Part shown: piece after piece, positions 45,543-54,411 of the stretch
Layout: each line of letters begins with the position of its first letter
How positions within the stretch are numbered: position 1 is the first letter of the stretch
Origin: Luteococcus sp052116585
GTDB lineage: Bacteria > Actinomycetota > Actinomycetes > Propionibacteriales > Propionibacteriaceae
DNA length: 64,000 bases
Assembly (NCBI RefSeq): GCF_052116585.1
Contig: NZ_JBQKKT010000001.1
Coordinates: 186,001-250,000 of the forward strand
Direction: 5' to 3'
Translations under genes and position numbers: made by a program
Notes under the pieces: generated by a model
The model's database searches: none
What the model was told of the DNA's origin: nothing
The model's input: only the letters and a program-made list of their open reading frames with translations

Positions 45543-47089
45543 TGAGCGAGCAGAGGATCGACACCACCCAGATCCTGGGCGCCACCGCCGCACAGCTGGG
45601 GGAGTGGATCGCGGCCCAGACCGTGACCTCGGAGGAGGTCACCCGCACCTTCCTGGCGCAGATCGAGGCCGTCGACGCCGATGTGAAGGCCTTCGTGAGC
45701 GTCGACGCCGAGCGGGCCCTCGAGTTGGCCCGCCGGGTCGACGAGCGGATCGCTTCCGGCGAGGAGTTGGGCCCGCTGGCCGGTGTCCCCATCGCCGTCA
45801 AGGACCTGCTCTGCTATGAGGGGCTGCGCACTACCGCGAGCTCCCGCATGCTGGAGAACTGGATCCCGCCCTACAGCTCCACCATCGTGCACAGGCTGCT
45901 GGACGCTGGCCTGGTCATCCTGGGCAAGACCAACCTGGACGAGTTCGCGATGGGCTCGTCCACGGAGACCTCCTGGTTCGGTGCCAGCCACAACCCGTGG
46001 GACCTGACCCGCACGCCGGGAGGTTCCGGTGGCGGCTCCTCGGCTGCTCTGGCCGCCTTCGAGGCACCCTTGGCCATCGGCACGGACACCGGCGGTTCCA
46101 TTCGCCAGCCGGCGTCGGTCACCGGCACGGTCGGCGTGAAGCCCACCTACGGTGGCGCCAGCCGATTCGGCATCATCGCGATGGCCTCCAGTCTGGACCA
46201 GCCCGGCCCGTGCGCCCGCACGGTGCTGGACGCCGCGCTGCTGCACGAGGTGATCGCGGGTCACGACCCGCTGGACTCCACCTCCATCGACGCCCCCGTG
46301 CCGGCCGTGGTGGACGCTGTGCGGACCGCCGACGTGAAGGGGATGCGGATCGGCGTCGTGAAGGAGTTCGGTGGCGAAGGCTATGCGCCCGGCGTGGAGC
46401 AGCGGTTCACCGAGGCCGTCGAGCTGTTGCGGCAGGCCGGTGCCGAGATCATCGAGGTCAGCTGCCCGCACTTCGACTACGCACTGCCGGCCTACTACCT
46501 GGTGATGCCCAGCGAGGTGAGTTCCAACCTGGCCCGCTATGACGCCATGCGCTACGGACTGCGCGTCGGCGATGACGGCCAGCACTCGACCGAACAGGTG
46601 ATGCGGCTCAGCCGTGGCGAGGGCTTCGGCGACGAGGTCAAGCGACGCATCATCATCGGAACCCACGCCCTGTCCAGCGGCTACTACGACGCCTACTATG
46701 GCTCGGCGCAGAAGGTGCGAACACTGATCCAGCGCGACTTCGACGCGGCGTTCGAGCAGTGCGACGTGCTGGTCAGCCCGTCGACGCCCACCACGGCCTT
46801 CCGGCTGGGCGAGCACCAGGACGATCCGATCGCCATGTACAAGGCAGACCTGTGCACCATCCCGTCGAACATGGCGGGCAATGCATCCGCCTCCTTCCCC
46901 GCGGGCCTGGCCCCGGAGGACGGCCTTCCTGTGGGCTTCCAGGTGATGGCTCCGCCGATGGCCGATGACCGCCTGTACCGCGTCGGGGCCGCGCTGGAGG
47001 CGCTCCTCACAGAGAAGTGGGGCGGCCCGCTGCTGGAGCAGGCACCCGCCCTGGAGAACACGCTGACCCGGAAGGCTGAGCAGGCATGA
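45542..47089 (+). CDS. gatA: Asp-tRNA(Asn)/Glu-tRNA(Gln) amidotransferase subunit A
   Basis: Glutaminase subunit that supplies ammonia for conversion of Glu-tRNA(Gln) to Gln-tRNA(Gln). 515 residues, amidase-signature family with the full triad K87, S162 and S186 (PIAVKD, GGSGGGSS, TDTGGSIRQP). Presence of gatCAB implies the indirect route to Gln-tRNA. Overlaps gatB (ATGA). Confidence 0.97.
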   Translation: MSEQRIDTTQILGATAAQLGEWIAAQTVTSEEVTRTFLAQIEAVDADVKAFVSVDAERALELARRVDERIASGEELGPLAGVPIAVKDLLCYEGLRTTASSRMLENWIPPYSSTIVHRLLDAGLVILGKTNLDEFAMGSSTETSWFGASHNPWDLTRTPGGSGGGSSAALAAFEAPLAIGTDTGGSIRQPASVTGTVGVKPTYGGASRFGIIAMASSLDQPGPCARTVLDAALLHEVIAGHDPLDSTSIDAPVPAVVDAVRTADVKGMRIGVVKEFGGEGYAPGVEQRFTEAVELLRQAGAEIIEVSCPHFDYALPAYYLVMPSEVSSNLARYDAMRYGLRVGDDGQHSTEQVMRLSRGEGFGDEVKRRIIIGTHALSSGYYDAYYGSAQKVRTLIQRDFDAAFEQCDVLVSPSTPTTAFRLGEHQDDPIAMYKADLCTIPSNMAGNASASFPAGLAPEDGLPVGFQVMAPPMADDRLYRVGAALEALLTEKWGGPLLEQAPALENTLTRKAEQA

Positions 47090-48576
47090 ACGACGAACTG
47101 ATGGACTACGACGAGGTGCTCGAGCGCTTCGACCCGGTTCTCGGCCTCGAGGTGCACGTTGAATTGAACACCGCGTCCAAGATGTGGTGCGCCTGTTCCG
47201 CAGAGCCCGGCAGCGCGCCCAACACGCACGTCTGCCCGGTCTGTCTGGGCCTGCCCGGTTCGCTTCCCGTGGTCAACGGCAAGGCCGTGGAGTCGGCCAT
47301 TCGGATCGGTCTGAGCATCAACTGCGAGATCGCCGAGTTCTCCCGTTTTGCACGGAAGAACTACTTCTACCCGGACATGACCAAGGACTACCAGATCAGC
47401 CAGTCCGATGAACCCATCTGCCACGACGGCTGGGTGGACGTCGAGGTTGACGGTCAGACCTTCCGCGTCGACGTGGAGCGCGTCCACATGGAGGAGGACG
47501 CCGGCAAGAGCTTGCACGTGGGGGGCGCGGGCCGCATCCACGGGGCCGACTATTCGCTGATGGACTACAACCGCGCTGGCGTGCCCCTGATGGAGATCGT
47601 CACCCGTCCCATCATGGGCACCGGCGCCTACGCGCCCCAGGTGGGCCGCGCCTACATGTCCTACCTGCGCGACATGATGAAGGCCCTCGGAGTGTCGGAG
47701 GCGCGGATGGAGCAGGGCAACATGCGCTGCGACGCGAATGTCTCCCTGATGCCCAAGGGGTCCACGGTGCTGGGCACCCGCACCGAGACCAAGAATGTGA
47801 ACTCGCTGCGCTCCGTCGAGGGCGCGCTGCGTTTCGAGATGATGCGTCAGGGCGCCATCCTGGCCAAGGGTGGCAAGGTCAAGCAGGAGACCCGGATGTG
47901 GCACGAGGACGGGGAGTACACCACCCCGGGCCGCTCCAAGGAACAGGCCGAGGACTACCGCTACTTCCCGGAGCCGGATCTGGTTCCGATCACCCCCAGT
48001 CGAGAGTGGGTTGAGGAGCTCCGCGCCACGCTCCCGGAGCCTCCCGCCGAGCATCGCAAGCGCATCATCGAGCAGTGGCAGCTGTCGGAGCGGGAGATGG
48101 GCGACATCGAGGCCGTCGGCGCACTGGATCTGATCGAGGCCACCGTCACGGCGGGTGCCAAGCCGCAGGCCGCCCGCAAGTGGTGGTTGGGGGAGCTGGC
48201 CCGTCGGGCGAACGAGGCCGGCGTCGAACTCGAGGCAGTCGGCATGAGCCCTGTGCAGGTGGTGGAACTGCAGAAGCTGGTGGATGCGAAGACCATCAAT
48301 GACAAGCTGGCGCGCCAGGTGATCGACGGCGTGGTGGCAGGGGAGGGCGAGCCCGCCCAGATCGTCGAACAGCGCGGACTCGCCGTGGTCAGCGATGACG
48401 GCGCCCTCGGCGCCGCCGTCGACGATGTCATCGCAGCCAATCCCGACGTGGCGGACAAGATCCGTGACGGCAAGGTCCAGGCAGCTGGCGCACTGATCGG
48501 CCAGGTGATGAAGGCCATGAAGGGACAGGCCGATGCCGGCCGCGTGCGTGAGCTCATCATGGAGAAGCTCGCCTGA
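47086..48576 (+). CDS. gatB: Asp-tRNA(Asn)/Glu-tRNA(Gln) amidotransferase subunit B
   Basis: Phosphorylates the tRNA-bound Glu or Asp and transfers ammonia to it. 496 residues. GLEVHVELNT at the N-terminus, the zinc cysteines CACSAEPGSAPNTHVCPVCLGLPGSLP (C-x-C and C-x2-C), and the C-terminal tRNA-binding YqeY-like domain from about 340. Follows gatA with a 4-base overlap. Confidence 0.97.
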   Translation: MNDELMDYDEVLERFDPVLGLEVHVELNTASKMWCACSAEPGSAPNTHVCPVCLGLPGSLPVVNGKAVESAIRIGLSINCEIAEFSRFARKNYFYPDMTKDYQISQSDEPICHDGWVDVEVDGQTFRVDVERVHMEEDAGKSLHVGGAGRIHGADYSLMDYNRAGVPLMEIVTRPIMGTGAYAPQVGRAYMSYLRDMMKALGVSEARMEQGNMRCDANVSLMPKGSTVLGTRTETKNVNSLRSVEGALRFEMMRQGAILAKGGKVKQETRMWHEDGEYTTPGRSKEQAEDYRYFPEPDLVPITPSREWVEELRATLPEPPAEHRKRIIEQWQLSEREMGDIEAVGALDLIEATVTAGAKPQAARKWWLGELARRANEAGVELEAVGMSPVQVVELQKLVDAKTINDKLARQVIDGVVAGEGEPAQIVEQRGLAVVSDDGALGAAVDDVIAANPDVADKIRDGKVQAAGALIGQVMKAMKGQADAGRVRELIMEKLA

Positions 48577-48593
48577 ACCAGTGACCAGTCGGG

Positions 48594-48620
48594 GGCCCAC
48601 CGCAGGTGCTGCGGTGGGCC
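48594..48620 (+). terminator. Hairpin after gatB
   Basis: A perfect 11-bp stem (48594-48604 with 48610-48620) around GGTGC, 18 bases after the stop. No T-run. Confidence 0.7.
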
Positions 48621-48668
48621 ACCCACCGACCCGAGTTCTCCCACACCTCGTCAAAAGGAATGTCCGCA

Positions 48669-50036
48669 GTGAGCAGCCCCAGCGTCCTCGACGCACCGTC
48701 CACGATCCGCCCAGAGGACGAGAGGCTGCCGGTTGGGCAGGCCTTCCTCTACGGCTTCCAGCACGTCCTGAGCATGTACGGCGGTGTGATCGCCGTGCCG
48801 CTGATCATCGGCACTGCCGCGGAACTTCCCGCTGACCAGGTGGGCATGCTGGTGGCCGCCGCGCTGTTCGTATCCGGGCTCGCCACACTCCTGCAGAGCC
48901 TCGGCCTGCCCGGACTGGGCGCCAAGCTGCCCCTGGTGAACGGCACCACCTTTGGCGCGGTCTCCACGATGCTGGCCATCCTGGCCACTGGCGGTGGCAT
49001 GCCGGTCATCTACGGCTCGGTGATGGTGGCGGGCGTCATCGGTTTCGTGTTGGCGCCGTTGTTCAGCCGGATCCAGCGCTTCTTCCCGCCGGTGGTCACG
49101 GGCACCATCATCACGGCCATGGGCATCTCGCTCCTGCCGGTGGCTGCTGGATGGATCACCAACCAGGCCGAGGGTGGCGCGTCGGTCACCAATCTGTTGC
49201 TGGCCGGCTTCACGCTGGCGGTGGTGCTCCTGTGCACCCGCATCCGGGCGTTGGCTCGCGTGGCCATCCTGGTCGGCATCGTCGTCGGGACGCTCGTGGC
49301 AGCGGCCTTCGGTGAAGCGGATTTCAGCACGGTGGGCGAGGGAGCCATCCTCGCCCTGCCCAAACCCTTCGCGTTCGGCGCGCCCCAGTTCGAGCTGGGC
49401 GCCATCATCTCCATGACCATCGTGATCATCGTGACGATGATGGAGATCATGGCGGACCTGTTCGCCGTCGCCAAGGTGGTGGGCACGGACGTGGACGAAA
49501 AGCGTATCGCCGACGGGCTGCGGGCCGACATGTTGGCGACGGTCATTGCTCCGGTCTTCAACTCCACTCCACCGACGGCCTTTGCCCAGAATGTTGGTCT
49601 GGTGGCGGTGACCAAGGTGAAGTCCCGCTACACCGTGGCGGCCGGTGCAGTCCTGCTGCTCCTGCTGGGCATCATCCCGCTGCTGGGACGGGTGGTGGCC
49701 TGTGTTCCCTCGGCGGTGCTGGGCGGTGCCGGCGTGGTCCTGTTCGGCTCGGTTGCGGCCGCCGGCATCCAGACCCTGCAGCAGGCGGACTTCGAACGCG
49801 GCAACAACATCTTCGTCGTCGCCACCTCGCTGGCGCTGGTCATGTTCCCGATCGCAGTACCGAACTTCTATGCGCAGGTGCCCACCTGGCTGGGGATGAT
49901 CCTCGGATCGGGCATCTCGGCTGCTGCGCTGAGCGCCGTGCTGTTGAACCTGCTGCTGAATGGTCGGCACGCGAGCCAGGGCGCTCTGGGCGATGAGATG
50001 GAGGCTGTTCCGGCCCCCGAACCCTTCGAGGAATGA
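48669..50036 (+). CDS. Xanthine/uric acid-type nucleobase permease (NCS2 family)
   Basis: About 455 residues with some fourteen membrane segments. Helix 1 carries GFQHVLSMYGGVIAVPLIIG, and the family signature is QNVGLVAVT in NSTPPTAFAQNVGLVAVTKV, pointing to a purine (xanthine or urate) substrate more than uracil. GTG 48669 is preferred because AAAAGGA ends 9 bases before it; ATG 48660 abuts that site. H+ or Na+ symport is family knowledge. Confidence 0.9.
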   Translation: MSSPSVLDAPSTIRPEDERLPVGQAFLYGFQHVLSMYGGVIAVPLIIGTAAELPADQVGMLVAAALFVSGLATLLQSLGLPGLGAKLPLVNGTTFGAVSTMLAILATGGGMPVIYGSVMVAGVIGFVLAPLFSRIQRFFPPVVTGTIITAMGISLLPVAAGWITNQAEGGASVTNLLLAGFTLAVVLLCTRIRALARVAILVGIVVGTLVAAAFGEADFSTVGEGAILALPKPFAFGAPQFELGAIISMTIVIIVTMMEIMADLFAVAKVVGTDVDEKRIADGLRADMLATVIAPVFNSTPPTAFAQNVGLVAVTKVKSRYTVAAGAVLLLLLGIIPLLGRVVACVPSAVLGGAGVVLFGSVAAAGIQTLQQADFERGNNIFVVATSLALVMFPIAVPNFYAQVPTWLGMILGSGISAAALSAVLLNLLLNGRHASQGALGDEMEAVPAPEPFEE

Positions 50037-50139
50037 CAGACCTTCGTGGTGAAGGACAGAAACCTTCGAGAAGCGGCAGCCCAGGGGTCGTTGGCGGCAG
50101 TCCGCCGTCGGTACTGCGGACTGAAGCACATTGCTTGCT

Positions 50140-50153
50140 CAGACCAAGGTCTG
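50140..50153 (+). promoter_or_regulatory. Short palindrome upstream of the secreted protein gene
   Basis: CAGACC (50140-50145) and GGTCTG (50148-50153) are separated by AA. It lies 56 bases before the first possible start. Operator-like, unproven. Confidence 0.35.
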
Positions 50154-50277
50154 CACGGGGCGGACGAAAGGCCAAAGGTTCCTTCACTGTAAGGAATTGG
50201 AGGCAATCATGCAGAACTATGAGAGGTGCCCGACTTGCTGGAGGGTCCAGCGGTCGGTTCCCCCGACAGGAGAGATC

Positions 50278-50751
50278 ATGATCCGTTCCCGTGCAGCTGT
50301 CGCCGTCGTCGCTGCCGCCATCTCGTTCGCTGCTGCTCCGGCCGCCTTCGCCGCCCCCAACGAGGCCAGCGCCTGGGCCTCCTTCTCCAGCGCCGATGCC
50401 TGGATCAACCAGGAGAACAACTTCCGCTGGTATGTCGCCACCCCCACCATCACCGAGGACATGGTCGGCCAGACCGTCACGATGACCGCCCAGTCCTCGC
50501 CCATGGTCGACTGCTCCGCTCTGTCCACCGGCTACTCCACCGCCACCGGCTGGGTCAACACCGAGGCCACCCTGGTCCGCTGCAACCCCGCGATGGCCGT
50601 CCTGACCTTCGTCGTCGACGAGGGCATGGTGGGCAGCGACGTCCAGGTCAACGGCTGGGTTGACGCCGGAAAGAAGACCACCGGCACCGTCCGCGGCACC
50701 GTCGAGATCGCCGGCACCACCTACAAGGCGACGCAGACCGTCAACCGCTGA
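50278..50751 (+). CDS. Small secreted protein, unknown family
   Basis: 157 residues from ATG 50278. A clear signal peptide (MIRSRAAVAVVAAAISFAAAPAAFA) with cleavage expected after AFA, then a mature domain of about 130 residues rich in Thr, Val and Ser, likely beta-rich, with two cysteines (VDCSALST, VRCNPAM) that could form one disulfide. AGGAG precedes this ATG, but a second in-frame ATG at 50209, with GGAGG 5 bases upstream, would add a 23-residue extension with CPTCW. Codon use is almost wholly C/G-ending, suggesting strong expression. I do not recognise it. Confidence 0.8.
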   Translation: MIRSRAAVAVVAAAISFAAAPAAFAAPNEASAWASFSSADAWINQENNFRWYVATPTITEDMVGQTVTMTAQSSPMVDCSALSTGYSTATGWVNTEATLVRCNPAMAVLTFVVDEGMVGSDVQVNGWVDAGKKTTGTVRGTVEIAGTTYKATQTVNR

Positions 50752-50760
50752 ATCCTTCTC

Positions 50761-50813
50761 CCGGTCTGACAGACCGGCACATCGGGGGTGTGACCAGGTC
50801 ACACCCCCGATGT
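50761..50813 (+). terminator. Two successive hairpins after the secreted protein gene
   Basis: CCGGTCTG (50761-50768) pairs with CAGACCGG (50770-50777). Directly after, 50779-50795 pairs perfectly with 50797-50813 (17 bp). No T-run. The palindromes are tightly packed. Confidence 0.75.
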
Positions 50814-50881
50814 CGTCAGGCGCGGGGTCCAGCCGCTGTCCCGGGCCGGCGCCCGCTGCGGAATCGGTCACAATGGTGGGC

Positions 50882-51241
50882 ATGCCCCTTGAACCCACTC
50901 TCGCTGCGCGTCTGAAGCGCAATTCCGACGGTCTGGTTCCCGCCGTCGTCGTCGATGCGACCACCGGCGCAGTGCTGATGATGGCCTGGATGGACGATGA
51001 GGCCCTGCACCGCACACTCACCACCCGCAAGGCCACCTACTGGTCGCGCAGCCGCCAGGAATACTGGGTCAAGGGCGAGACCAGTGGTCACACCCAGCAC
51101 GTGCGCGAGGTGCGTCTGGACTGCGATGGGGACACCCTGTTGATGCGCGTCGACCAGGCGGGCGGCGCCTGCCACACCGGGGACTCGACCTGCTTCGAGG
51201 CCGACCTGCTCCTGGCGGACGACCGCGTGGTGCAGTCATGA
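50882..51241 (+). CDS. hisI: Phosphoribosyl-AMP cyclohydrolase
   Basis: Opens the purine ring of PR-AMP, third step of histidine synthesis. 119 residues. ATYWSRSRQEYWVKGETSGHTQHV and the zinc/magnesium cysteines in RLDCDGDTLL and GACHTGDSTCF are diagnostic. CACAAT (50869-50874) ends 7 bases before ATG 50882, so perhaps leaderless; ATG 50873 is less likely. It overlaps trpE by 4 bases, a his-trp coupling common in actinomycetes. Confidence 0.95.
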   Translation: MPLEPTLAARLKRNSDGLVPAVVVDATTGAVLMMAWMDDEALHRTLTTRKATYWSRSRQEYWVKGETSGHTQHVREVRLDCDGDTLLMRVDQAGGACHTGDSTCFEADLLLADDRVVQS

Positions 51242-52773
51242 GTAGTCGGCTGGATCTGCGCGTGGAACCCTCTCTTGATGGCTTTCGGGAGCAGGCGGTG
51301 GCCGGACGTCGCGTGATCAGCGTTCATGCCCGACTGCTGGCCGACGACCTGACGCCCGTGGCGATCTACGACCGCCTCTGCGGGGATCGCGAACTGACCT
51401 ACCTGTTCGAGTCGGCCGATGCCGGGGTGTGGTCTCGCTGGAGCTTCATCGGCGTCAATGCCGCCGCGACCCTGACGGAGCGCGACCAGCAGGCCCACTG
51501 GCTTGGCCGATCCATCGTCGGACTGCCCACGGAGGGTGACCCACTGACGGTGCTCAAGGAGACCCTGCGAATCCTGCACACAGAGCGGGACCCGGAGCTG
51601 CCGCCCTTCGTCCAGGGCATGGTTGGCTATCTGGGCTACGACGTGGTCCGGCGACTGGAGCAGTTGCCCGACAGCTGTGTCGATGACCTGCAGGTGCCCG
51701 AACTGGTGATGATGCTGGCCAGCGACCTTGTGGTGCTGGACCATCACAAGGGGGAGGTCTGGCTGGTTGCCAATGCCGTCAATTTCGACGATTCACCAGA
51801 ACGGCTGGAGCAGGCGCATGCGGACGCCGTTGCGCGCGTCGAGTCGATGGCCCACACCCTCTGCCAGCCCGGACGCCCATTGGCGGCGCTACAGGAAGAG
51901 CCCGCTGACAGCCGGCTCGTGCGCCAGCGCAGCGACGACGAGTTCGAGGCCATGGTGCGCCAGGCCCAGGAACAGATCCGGGCAGGGGAGATCTTCCAGG
52001 TGGTGCCCAGCCAACGCTTCGACCTGCCCACTCGCGCCCAGGCGCTGCAGATCTACCGATCCCTGCGCCACACCAATCCCAGCCCCTACCTCTTCCTGCT
52101 CAGGATGCCCGGCTTCGACGTGATCGGATCCAGCCCCGAGGCGCTGGTCACCGTGAACGATGGCATCGCCACCACGCATCCGATCGCCGGCACCCGCCCG
52201 CGCGGGGCGACGCCCGTCGAGGACCGCGAGCTCGAACTGGACCTCCTGGCCGACGAGAAGGAGCGCTCCGAGCACCTGATGCTGGTGGATCTGGGACGCA
52301 ATGACCTGGGCCGGGTGTGCGTGCCGGGCACGATCGAAGTGACCGAGTTCATGCACGTGCGCCGCTACAGCCATGTCATGCACATGGAGGCGGCCGTGAC
52401 GGGCCAGGTGGCCGCGGGCCACAGTGGCCTCGACGTGATGCTGGCCTGTTTCCCGGCCGGCACGCTCTCGGGTGCTCCCAAGGTGCGCGCCATGGAGATC
52501 ATCGACGAGCTGGAGACGACGCGTCGCGGCGTCTACGGGGGAGTGGTGGGCTACTTCGACTTCGCCGGCAATGCCGACGCCGCGATCGCGATCCGGACCG
52601 CGGTGCTCAAGGATGGCGTCGCCCACGTCCAGGCCGGAGCCGGCATCGTGGCCAATTCCGTGCCGGCCAGCGAGAACCTGGAGACGCAGAACAAGGCCCG
52701 CGCCGTGCTGACGGCGATCCGTCGGGCCGAGACGCTGCGCGATCTCAGCCCGGCGGACGGGGTCGACCAGTGA
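51238..52773 (+). CDS. trpE: Anthranilate synthase component I
   Basis: Chorismate to anthranilate, using ammonia from TrpG (not in this window). 511 residues. The tryptophan feedback region is YLFESADAGVWSRWSFIG, and the catalytic core has IAGTRPRGATPVEDRELE, LVDLGRNDLGRVC and FPAGTLSGAPKVRAMEII. ATG overlaps the hisI stop; its stop overlaps the next gene's GTG. No leader peptide with Trp codons is seen upstream. Confidence 0.96.
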   Translation: MSSRLDLRVEPSLDGFREQAVAGRRVISVHARLLADDLTPVAIYDRLCGDRELTYLFESADAGVWSRWSFIGVNAAATLTERDQQAHWLGRSIVGLPTEGDPLTVLKETLRILHTERDPELPPFVQGMVGYLGYDVVRRLEQLPDSCVDDLQVPELVMMLASDLVVLDHHKGEVWLVANAVNFDDSPERLEQAHADAVARVESMAHTLCQPGRPLAALQEEPADSRLVRQRSDDEFEAMVRQAQEQIRAGEIFQVVPSQRFDLPTRAQALQIYRSLRHTNPSPYLFLLRMPGFDVIGSSPEALVTVNDGIATTHPIAGTRPRGATPVEDRELELDLLADEKERSEHLMLVDLGRNDLGRVCVPGTIEVTEFMHVRRYSHVMHMEAAVTGQVAAGHSGLDVMLACFPAGTLSGAPKVRAMEIIDELETTRRGVYGGVVGYFDFAGNADAAIAIRTAVLKDGVAHVQAGAGIVANSVPASENLETQNKARAVLTAIRRAETLRDLSPADGVDQ

Positions 52774-53288
52774 AGCCCGCCCAGCTGAGACTGCTGAGCT
52801 GGCTCACGGCGGCAGCTGGTGCCGTGCTGGCCATCGTCTGGGCGGCCCACGCCGGAACGCTGGCAGCAACGTCGCGGGCGCTGGGGTGGTCGCTGCTGGC
52901 CTCGGTCGGACTCGCGGCCCTGCTTGGGGTCTGGGGACGGCGACTGGTGGGTCTTGTGCAGCTCCTGCTGGCTGCAGGTCTCGTCCTGGTGGTGAGCAGT
53001 GCCAACGGTGCCGGTCGGCTCTGGTTGTCCGTGGCCCTGGCCGTCATTGCAGGACTGCTCCAGATCCTCACGGCGCACCGCTGGCCACACCGGGCGTCGC
53101 GTTTCGAGCGTTCCGCGTCCGCACCGGGGGCACTGGGCGGGGATCTGGACATCTGGAAGGCCATGGACGCCGGACTTGACCCCACCGAGGAGGGATTTGG
53201 CGGTAGTCTCGAGCCGCGGGAGACTTCTCCCGACCAGACTCGCCCGCCGCGCCCCGCACCGTCGGGGGCCGACCAGGAGGACCAATGA
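52770..53288 (+). CDS. Trp-operon-associated membrane protein (Trp_oprn_chp family)
   Basis: 172 residues with four membrane helices (about 7-27, 38-56, 62-82 and 84-101) and a polar, Pro-rich tail. Proteins of this family lie between trpE and trpC in many actinomycetes; function unknown. GTG start overlaps trpE (GTGA), and its end overlaps the next gene (ATGA), so all are translated in series. Confidence 0.85.
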   Translation: MKPAQLRLLSWLTAAAGAVLAIVWAAHAGTLAATSRALGWSLLASVGLAALLGVWGRRLVGLVQLLLAAGLVLVVSSANGAGRLWLSVALAVIAGLLQILTAHRWPHRASRFERSASAPGALGGDLDIWKAMDAGLDPTEEGFGGSLEPRETSPDQTRPPRPAPSGADQEDQ

Positions 53289-53554
53289 GCCAGAGCACGT
53301 CGTCGAAGACTCCGAAGCTGCGTGTGAAGCACGAGCGCCAGCTGCACTACGAGGAGGGCAAGTCGCCGGCCGCCTGGGCCGGCACCTGGATTGCCATGGC
53401 CGGTTTCCTCGGCCTGACCTGGTTCGGCAGCTTTGGTTTCGAGAAGGGCGGCTGGACCGCCATCATCATCTGCAGCGCCATCGTGCTGCTCGGCGGCATC
53501 GTGACCCTGGTCATGAAGGGCGCCGGCTACGGCACCCCGGCTCGCGACCTGTGA
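53285..53554 (+). CDS. HGxxPAAW-family small membrane protein
   Basis: 89 residues with two membrane helices (about 34-53 and 60-80). The family motif reads here HYEEGKSPAAWAGTWIAM. Always found in actinobacterial trp clusters, with no known job; a part in tryptophan transport or sensing has been neither shown nor excluded. Overlaps trpC by 4 bases (GTGA). Confidence 0.85.
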   Translation: MSQSTSSKTPKLRVKHERQLHYEEGKSPAAWAGTWIAMAGFLGLTWFGSFGFEKGGWTAIIICSAIVLLGGIVTLVMKGAGYGTPARDL

Positions 53555-54342
53555 TCACGGTCCTCGACGAGATCATCGTCGGCGTGCGCTCCGACCTGGC
53601 GGAGCGCCGCGCCGTCACCAGCTTGGCTGACCTGGAACTGCGGATCCAGTCCGCGCCGGCGCCGCTGGATGTCCTGACCCGTTTCCGCGAGCCGGGCCTG
53701 TCGGTGATCAGTGAGGTGAAGCGCAAGAGCCCCAGCAAGGGCGCGCTCGCCGTCATCGAGGACCCCGCGGCGCTGGCTGCCCAGTACGAGCTGGGCGGGG
53801 CCAGCGCCATCAGTGTGCTCACGGAGAAGCACCGCTTCAACGGCTCGCTGGATGATCTGGACGCCGTACGTGAGCGCGTGCGGATCCCCGTGCTGCGCAA
53901 GGACTTCGTCGTCGACGAGTACCAGGTCTGGGAGGCCCGCGCCCACGGCGCGGACCTGGTGCTGCTGATCGTTGCAGCGCTGGACGATTCCCAGCTGGCG
54001 AGACTGCACCAGCTGGTGCAGGACCTGGGCATGACACCCTTGGTGGAGGTGCACACGGCGGAGGAGGCCCGCAGGGCCGCCGATCTGGGAGCCGAGCTGG
54101 TGGGCGTCAACAACCGCAATCTCAAGACGCTCGACGTCGACTTGGCCCAGTTCGGGCGCCTGGTGGAATTGCTGGGCGACCAGACGGTGAAGGTGGCGGA
54201 GTCCGGAATTCTCGGCCCGGAGGACGCGGCGCTCGTCCACCGGCAGGGCGCGGACGTCGTGCTCGTGGGTGAGGCCCTCGTGCGTCACGGCGATCCGGCT
54301 GCGGCGATCCGCGAGATGGTCTCGGCCGCAGCCCGCGGCTGA
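53551..54342 (+). CDS. trpC: Indole-3-glycerol phosphate synthase
   Basis: Closes the indole ring. 263 residues, TIM barrel. SEVKRKSPSKG carries the catalytic lysine region, VLRKDFVVDEYQVWEAR the second, and GVNNRNLKTLDVD and VAESGI are phosphate-site marks. GTG 53551 is set by overlap with the upstream stop; the open frame to 52999 is artefact. Confidence 0.96.
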   Translation: MITVLDEIIVGVRSDLAERRAVTSLADLELRIQSAPAPLDVLTRFREPGLSVISEVKRKSPSKGALAVIEDPAALAAQYELGGASAISVLTEKHRFNGSLDDLDAVRERVRIPVLRKDFVVDEYQVWEARAHGADLVLLIVAALDDSQLARLHQLVQDLGMTPLVEVHTAEEARRAADLGAELVGVNNRNLKTLDVDLAQFGRLVELLGDQTVKVAESGILGPEDAALVHRQGADVVLVGEALVRHGDPAAAIREMVSAAARG

Positions 54343-54411
54343 TCCGTCGAGCGCACCGAAGGACCCGACGCAATCCGGCGCTCGGGTCGAACTGCAGTGT
54401 TTGGAGAGACC

